Below are positions 42,547 through 47,531 of a stretch of DNA of 47,531 nucleotides, one piece after another. Source of the DNA: Sulfoacidibacillus thermotolerans. Lineage in GTDB: Bacteria; Bacillota; Bacilli; Alicyclobacillales; SLC66. Position 1 is the stretch's first letter. Each line of letters starts with the position of its first letter. The notes beneath the pieces are model-generated. The model searched no databases and was not told the DNA's origin. It was given only the letters and a program-made list of their open reading frames with translations. The stretch is from the NCBI RefSeq assembly GCF_003144315.1, contig NZ_MPDK01000020.1:1-47531 (forward strand), in the 5' to 3' direction. The position numbers were made by a program, and so were the translations under genes.

Positions 42547-43344
42547 ATGGACTTGGGATTACAAGACAAACGGGCAATTGTGACGGCTGCATCACGTGGT
42601 CTTGGACGAGCGATCGCAACAGAACTGATCCAAGAAGGATGCCGAGTAGTCATTTCTAGCAGGAATGTAAAAGTTTTAGAGGAAACAAAAAAAGATCTAA
42701 TGACAAAAACGGGGATTGATCCATCGCGCCTTTATGCAATTCCTGCAGATGTGACAAAAGAGAATGACATTGCTCAATTGATCGCAAAAAGCGCGCAAAT
42801 ATTGGGGGGAATTGATCTGCTTATCACAAATGCAGGCGGTCCTCCTGCAGGGACATTTGAACAATTATCTGATGAACAGTGGCTATTTGCAGTAAACCAA
42901 AATTTATTAAGTGTCGTGCGCCTCATCCGCGAATCTCTCCCATATCTAAAAAAGCAGAGAGGCGGGAAAATCTTAAATGTTTCTTCAGTCTCAGTGAAAG
43001 AGCCTATACCTAATCTCATTTTGTCAAATACGGTACGCACAGCGACCATGGCTATGCTTAAAACCTTAGCTCGAGAAGTCGCCAAAGATAACATCCAAAT
43101 TTTAAATTTAGCACCAGGTCGCATACACACCGATCGAGTTCAGTGGCTTGATGAACAACGGGCAGTGCGAGAACAGAGAACGATTGAAGAAGTACGTCTT
43201 GATGAACAAAGTCATATCCCACTGAATCGTTACGGTCAACCTGAGGAATTTGGAAAATTAGCCGCATTTTTGCTCTCTCCTGTAAATTCCTACATGACTG
43301 GTCAAACCATCTTTATTGACGGTGGAGCAATCCGCAGCATGTAG
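42547..43344 (+). CDS. Short-chain dehydrogenase/reductase, atypical active site
   Basis: The 265-residue protein has AIVTAASRGLGRAIATELIQ (TGxxxGxG-type cofactor motif with SRGLG), LLITNAGGPPAGTFEQL and NVSSVSVKEPIPNLILSNTV. The catalytic serine stretch is present, but where the Tyr-x-x-x-Lys motif should lie the sequence reads LILSNTVR. This is a known SDR subgroup that lacks the canonical Tyr and Lys. Its C-terminus ends MTGQTIFIDGGAIRSM. Substrate is unknown. The gene is followed closely by tag. Confidence 0.87.
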   Translation: MDLGLQDKRAIVTAASRGLGRAIATELIQEGCRVVISSRNVKVLEETKKDLMTKTGIDPSRLYAIPADVTKENDIAQLIAKSAQILGGIDLLITNAGGPPAGTFEQLSDEQWLFAVNQNLLSVVRLIRESLPYLKKQRGGKILNVSSVSVKEPIPNLILSNTVRTATMAMLKTLAREVAKDNIQILNLAPGRIHTDRVQWLDEQRAVREQRTIEEVRLDEQSHIPLNRYGQPEEFGKLAAFLLSPVNSYMTGQTIFIDGGAIRSM

Positions 43345-43373
43345 ATCCTATGTTCACATAAAGGAGTTACCTT

Positions 43374-43994
43374 GTGCTGACACGCTGTGACTGGGTTTCG
43401 CAAGACCCACTCTCGATACATTACCACGATGAAGAGTGGGGAGTTCCTGTTTATGACGATCTTAAGCTGTTTGAATTTCTCCTCTTAGAAGGATTTCAAG
43501 CTGGGTTAAGCTGGATTACTATTTTAAAAAAAAGGGAGAGCTTTCGTTGTGCATTCGATGATTTTATTCCAGAAAAAATAGCTGCATACGATGAACAAAA
43601 AATCGCACAGTTACTTCAAGACAGGGGCATCATTCGCAATCGCTTAAAGCTGCAAGCAGCCGTAGAGAACGCGCGCGCATATCTTAACATTCGAGAAATA
43701 TATGGGACATTTTCACGGTACATGTGGTCTTTCGTGGATGGGAACCCCCAAATACATCACTGGCATCGCAGCGAAGAGGTTCCAACTTCTTCGCCGCTTT
43801 CTGACCATATGAGTACAGAACTTAAAAAGCAAGGATTCCGTTTTGTGGGAACGACGATTTGTTATAGTTTCATGCAAGCTACAGGTATGGTGATGGATCA
43901 TACAGTAGATTGTTTTCGCTATCCCATACTTTCTTTGGCTCCCAATGTCCAGGCAAGTGACAGAGGTGATAGAAAACATGGTGGAACATTCTGA
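43374..43994 (+). CDS. tag: DNA-3-methyladenine glycosylase I
   Basis: The 206-residue protein begins LTRCDWVSQDPLSIHYHDEE, with Cys and His zinc ligands, and WGVPVYDDLKLFEFLLLEGF. GLSWITILKKRESFR and FVGTTICYSFMQATGMVMDH follow, with the His-Cys pair in DHTVDC completing the zinc site. It removes 3-methyladenine from alkylated DNA. GTG 43374 follows AAAGGAG. Its end overlaps the next gene's start by 17 bases. Confidence 0.95.
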   Translation: MLTRCDWVSQDPLSIHYHDEEWGVPVYDDLKLFEFLLLEGFQAGLSWITILKKRESFRCAFDDFIPEKIAAYDEQKIAQLLQDRGIIRNRLKLQAAVENARAYLNIREIYGTFSRYMWSFVDGNPQIHHWHRSEEVPTSSPLSDHMSTELKKQGFRFVGTTICYSFMQATGMVMDHTVDCFRYPILSLAPNVQASDRGDRKHGGTF

Positions 43995-44733
43995 GTCGGC
44001 TGCGCTTGCATTTCGCGATGTAGTTAAGTCATTTTACGTCAAGGATACATTTATTCCGATTTTAAAAGGCGTCACAGCGGCTGTGGCACCGGGTGATATT
44101 GTTGCCTTGATTGGTCCCTCGGGAAGCGGGAAAAGCACGTTGTTATCGCTTTGTAATTTATTGATCACTGCAGATGCTGGGAAAGTATTTGTGGACGGGA
44201 TAAATGTGCTAGATTGGAATATCACTGAATTGCGCCGTAAAGTTGGTCTTGTATTTCAAACACCGACCATTTTTCCTGGTACGGTACGAACCAATATTGA
44301 ATTGGCGCGCGTATTACAAGGAGATACATTCAATCAACCTGAACGCTATCTACAAAACGTTGGCTTATCTGCGGATTTGTTGGATCATGAAGCAAGTGAA
44401 CTTTCAGGGGGACAAAAACAACGAGTTGCTTTAGCGCGAGTACTTGCTACAGAGCCGAAAGTTTTGCTGCTTGACGAAGTGACCTCTGCACTCGATCCTT
44501 CTGCAGCTCGTGATGTTGAGGAATGGATCCTACATATCCATGAAAAAAACAAAACGACCATGCTATGGGTTACGCATAATCTCGAACAAGCATTGCGCGT
44601 CAGTCACTGGGTCTGGTTGATGATCGGAGGACAACTTATTGAAGTGACTGAAACAAGGCAATTTTTTACATCTCCACAAACCGAACTGGGGCGACTTTTT
44701 TTACAAGGCGAACTAAATGGGCAACGCATATAA
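43978..44733 (+). CDS. ABC transporter ATP-binding protein, FetA-like
   Basis: The 251-residue ATPase has Walker A LIGPSGSGKSTLL, Q-loop VFQTPTIFPG, signature ELSGGQKQRVALARVL, Walker B VLLLDEVTSALD and H-loop WVTHNLEQAL. The partner permease downstream belongs to the FetB/UPF0014 family, so the pair is FetAB-like; in E. coli that pair is reported as a putative iron exporter. ATG 43978 follows AGAGGTGAT and overlaps the tag end. Confidence 0.9.
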   Translation: MVEHSESAALAFRDVVKSFYVKDTFIPILKGVTAAVAPGDIVALIGPSGSGKSTLLSLCNLLITADAGKVFVDGINVLDWNITELRRKVGLVFQTPTIFPGTVRTNIELARVLQGDTFNQPERYLQNVGLSADLLDHEASELSGGQKQRVALARVLATEPKVLLLDEVTSALDPSAARDVEEWILHIHEKNKTTMLWVTHNLEQALRVSHWVWLMIGGQLIEVTETRQFFTSPQTELGRLFLQGELNGQRI

Positions 44734-44760
44734 ATCGAGTAGGAAAGGAGCACTATTTCG

Positions 44761-45522
44761 TTGAGCTTGCTCACACTTTCTTTTACCTTAGCGTTTGTCG
44801 GGATCGCAATTTTACTTTCGATGTGGCTAAAATTAGGTGTGGAACGTGATATTGTCATTGCGACGATTCGCTCTTCGATCCAATTGTTGGCTGTCGGATA
44901 TGTGTTAAAAATTGTATTTGGATTGAATAATCCGTTATTTATGATCCTCATGATCGCACTCATGATCGGGGTAGCCACTCAAAATGCTGCTAAACGGGGA
45001 AAGGGGATTCCCCGAGTCTCTTTCAAGATCTTATTTGCAATTGCGATCACTGAAATCATTGCCCAAAGTTTTCTAATTGGCCTGAATATCATCCCAGCAA
45101 AAGCGCAATATTTGATTCCGATTAGTGGCATGATTATTGGTAACGCAATGATTGTGAGTGGGTTATTGCTGAATCGTTTGCAAGCAGAAGCTCATTCCCA
45201 TCGCCAAGAAATCATCACCGTTCTCGCTCTGGGAGGTACTCCCAAACAATCAATTGTACCTTTTGTCAAACAGGCCATTCGGGCAAGCCTTATCCCTACG
45301 ATTGACAGCGCCAAAACCACTGGACTTGTACAACTGCCTGGGATGATGACAGGACAAATTATTGCAGGGGCAGATCCTATCCTTGCTGTGCGCTATCAAC
45401 TCGTTGTACTATTTACATTTATGGCTTCTGCAATGATTGCCAGTATAACACTTGGTTTTCTCACTTATCCGAGTTTGTTTAATCGCTATCACCAACTCGT
45501 CCTTCCAAACTCCCATAACTAA
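44761..45522 (+). CDS. FetB / UPF0014 family permease
   Basis: The 253-residue membrane protein has about seven helices. It shows SIQLLAVGYVLKIVFGLNNP, the NAMIVSGLLLNRL stretch and TIDSAKTTGLVQLPGMMTGQ, then IIAGADPILAVRYQLVVLF. These are the FetB signature motifs. TTG 44761 follows AAAGGAG. It forms the membrane partner of the ATPase 27 bases upstream. Substrate (metal or other) is inferred from family. Confidence 0.9.
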   Translation: MSLLTLSFTLAFVGIAILLSMWLKLGVERDIVIATIRSSIQLLAVGYVLKIVFGLNNPLFMILMIALMIGVATQNAAKRGKGIPRVSFKILFAIAITEIIAQSFLIGLNIIPAKAQYLIPISGMIIGNAMIVSGLLLNRLQAEAHSHRQEIITVLALGGTPKQSIVPFVKQAIRASLIPTIDSAKTTGLVQLPGMMTGQIIAGADPILAVRYQLVVLFTFMASAMIASITLGFLTYPSLFNRYHQLVLPNSHN

Positions 45523-45671
45523 TTTTACCTTCGACTACAATTGCGCAATGTCTTGATTGAGCAAAGAAAGTCTTGTATGTAAAACGGTGTATTCGTTTTC
45601 ACTTCTAAACGATGTACAATCATCTTATCTATACAAATAAGACGGTATCATTGGGATCGGGGGGCTTGTTT

Positions 45672-47372
45672 ATGTTTTCTAATTCTTCTGATGACTCATG
45701 GGATCAATTGTCGAGAGTAGTAAAGAGTAAAAATGATCAGATTACTTACGAGGAGGTATACTCTCAGTTCAAATGGAACCTTCCTATGCATTATAATCTT
45801 GGCGTTGACGTTTGTGATCGACATGCAGACAGCCATCCAAGTGCGATTGCCCTCATTGAAGAAGATGAGAGAGGCAAAGAGATTATTTGGACTTTTCAAG
45901 AATTAAAAGTTTCCTCAAATCGTCTTGCAAATGCCTTGCGCGGACTTGGTTGTGAACGTAAAGATCGGATTGCTGTACTTCTCTCACAAAGTAGCGAGTT
46001 GCCGATTGCGCATATTGCTATTTACAAATTAGGCGCCATTGCTGTTCCTTTGTTTGCATTATTTGGGCCGGATGCGTTGTTACATCGCTTAAATGACAGT
46101 GGTGCAAAAGTTGTCATTACAGATGCAGCACATGCACACATAATCCTTGACCTGCGTTCGCAATTCACCACGTTACAATCCATTATTGTCACCGACCAGC
46201 AAATAAGAGATACGCTTTTCTTTACTGATCTGCAAAATGGAGCTTCTCCACAGTTTGATCCTGTACGCACGCGGCCAGCTGATCCGGCAGTGATTATTTA
46301 TACATCTGGAACTACGGGTCCTGCAAAAGGAGCTTTACATGGCCATCAAATTTTATTAGGACATTTACCTGGCGTAAGCTTACCTCATGATTTTGCTCCC
46401 CATTTGGGAGATCGTTTCTGGACTCCCGCTGACTGGGCATGGATTGGAGGACTCTTTGATGTACTTTTCCCTGCTTTACATTGGGGGGTCCCTGTCGTGG
46501 CCCATCGCATGGCGAAATTTGATCCAGAACAAGCATTTACTCTGATGGAACGCAAGCAGATTAGAAATGTGTTTCTGCCTCCAACATCGCTCAAAATGAT
46601 GCGCCAAATTCAGCGTCCGAGGGAGCGTTGGCATCTGCAACTGCGGACGATCACAAGTGGGGGAGAACCGTTAGGACAAGAAACACTGGATTATGCGAAA
46701 GAACAACTAGGCGTGACGATTCACGAATTTTATGGTCAGACAGAATGTAATGTAGTACTAGGGAACTGCAGTTCGCTTTTTCCAGTCAAAGCGAATTCCA
46801 TGGGTCGTCCCATTCCTGGCCACCGTGTTGAAATCATTGATGCCAATGGACAACTGGTAAAATGCGGGGAAATTGGCGAGATTGCAATTCTCACCCCCGA
46901 TCCCGTGATGTTTCTCGAATACTGGAAGCAACCTCATGCTACAAAACAAAAATTTATTGGTGATTGGCTTTGTACGGGAGATTTAGGATATAAAGATGAA
47001 GATGGATACTTCCACTTTGTTGGTCGTAAAGATGATGTTATTTCATCTGCGGGATATCGCATAGGTCCTTCTGAAATTGAAGAAACATTGACCCAGCATC
47101 CAGCTGTGCTAATGGCGGCTGCCGTCGGAAGCCCTGATCCTGTGCGCGGCGAGATCGTAAAAGCATTTGTAAAATTGCGAGCAGAGTTCACGCAAACGCA
47201 TGAACTTGCAGTCGAATTGCAACAATGGGTAAAAACTCGTCTCGGAGCGCATGAATATCCTCGTGAAATCGAATTCGTCACAGAATTCCCGATGACTCCA
47301 TCCGGGAAAATTCAACGTCATATTCTGAAAAAACGTGAACAAGAGCGTAAAAGTACAAGACCATCGACTTAG
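45672..47372 (+). CDS. AMP-dependent (medium-chain type) acyl-CoA ligase
   Basis: The 566-residue ANL enzyme has P-loop IIYTSGTTGPAKGALHGHQI, then FWTPADWAWIGGLFDVLFPA, HEFYGQTECNVVLGNCSSLF and WLCTGDLGYKDEDGYFHFVG, with C-terminal PMTPSGKIQRHIL. The layout resembles medium-chain acyl-CoA synthetases (ACSM). Carboxylate substrate is unknown. ATG 45672 is chosen for GGGGGG (45659-45664) upstream; the frame opens at 45612. No partner gene nearby. Confidence 0.85.
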   Translation: MFSNSSDDSWDQLSRVVKSKNDQITYEEVYSQFKWNLPMHYNLGVDVCDRHADSHPSAIALIEEDERGKEIIWTFQELKVSSNRLANALRGLGCERKDRIAVLLSQSSELPIAHIAIYKLGAIAVPLFALFGPDALLHRLNDSGAKVVITDAAHAHIILDLRSQFTTLQSIIVTDQQIRDTLFFTDLQNGASPQFDPVRTRPADPAVIIYTSGTTGPAKGALHGHQILLGHLPGVSLPHDFAPHLGDRFWTPADWAWIGGLFDVLFPALHWGVPVVAHRMAKFDPEQAFTLMERKQIRNVFLPPTSLKMMRQIQRPRERWHLQLRTITSGGEPLGQETLDYAKEQLGVTIHEFYGQTECNVVLGNCSSLFPVKANSMGRPIPGHRVEIIDANGQLVKCGEIGEIAILTPDPVMFLEYWKQPHATKQKFIGDWLCTGDLGYKDEDGYFHFVGRKDDVISSAGYRIGPSEIEETLTQHPAVLMAAAVGSPDPVRGEIVKAFVKLRAEFTQTHELAVELQQWVKTRLGAHEYPREIEFVTEFPMTPSGKIQRHILKKREQERKSTRPST

Positions 47373-47460
47373 CAGATGGTCTCGTTCAAGCTTATTCTTC
47401 GTGCATTTCACCGATAAATTCCAAGGAATAAATTACAACGTATTTTTTTCGAAATAGGCT

Positions 47461-47490
47461 TTGACAGAGCAAAACAGGGTATGCTATATT
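47461..47490 (+). promoter_or_regulatory. Strong promoter at the window edge, possibly for a stable-RNA operon
   Basis: Perfect TTGACA (47461-47466) and TATATT (47485-47490) are 18 bases apart. An A/T-rich stretch with a T7 run lies upstream. Downstream, GCCGC (47501-47505) and GCGGC (47510-47514) form a GC-rich hairpin. Such strength is typical of rRNA or tRNA operons in Bacilli, but the gene lies beyond the window. Confidence 0.6.
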
Positions 47491-47531
47491 ACTCGATGTC
47501 GCCGCGAGCGGCGGCGCAAGAAGGTAGCGAG

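Overview
The window looks like a chromosomal segment of a low-to-mid GC, Gram-positive, spore-former-type bacterium. Strong AGGAGG-type ribosome binding sites, GTG/TTG starts, sigma-A-like promoters, a tandem glycine riboswitch and a YjcZ-like small protein support this. A sulfide:quinone oxidoreductase-like flavoprotein with a DUF1641 partner, a YeeE/YedE sulfur-transport protein and a formate dehydrogenase with its own DUF1641 partner suggest a Bacilli lineage with sulfur and C1 metabolism, perhaps relatives of Alicyclobacillus or Sulfoacidibacillus. That placement is inference; no rRNA or marker gene is in view.

Layout. 1-4130: a decayed TnpB fragment, a NifX/NifB-type domain protein, about 1.1 kb of gene-free decayed DNA, an MFS transporter and a metallophosphoesterase. 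4131-13885: a complete type I-B-like CRISPR-Cas operon in the order cas6, cas8b, cas7, cas5, cas3, cas4, cas1, cas2, followed by a leader. 13886-17314: a CRISPR array of 30-nt repeats and 35-38-nt spacers. Its leader-distal end is broken by an IS3-family element inserted inside a repeat, and the array is then cut off by a truncated IS110-family element. 17315-20900: a graveyard of mobile DNA (two IS110 fragments, a group II intron reverse transcriptase fragment, IS3 remnants) around a YeeE/YedE gene.

21000-47531: ordinary metabolic genes. They are fdhA with DUF1641; an EamA exporter with an apparent leader peptide; a GlcD-type oxidase; the two-subunit L-serine dehydratase under a tandem glycine riboswitch; an acetyl-CoA synthetase-like enzyme; nadB and nadC; sqr with DUF1641; glycerate kinase with a class II aldolase; an enoyl-CoA hydratase-like protein; an APC permease; a class I mannose-6-phosphate isomerase; an atypical SDR; tag with a FetAB-like ABC pair; an acyl-CoA ligase; and a strong promoter at the right edge that may drive a stable-RNA operon.

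The most interesting signal lies in the 540-bp gap upstream of cas6. Two decayed copies of the CRISPR repeat sit on the minus strand with a period of 67 nt, the same as the real array. They enclose a 37-nt pseudo-spacer. The first 13 nt of this pseudo-spacer, and 20 of its first 22, are identical to the stretch 4578-4599 in the presumed cas6 promoter. An extended -10 promoter (TGG TATAAT, minus strand) would start transcription almost exactly at the first pseudo-repeat. This is the architecture of a crRNA-like Cas-regulating RNA (CreR/CreA type) that would let Cascade repress its own operon.
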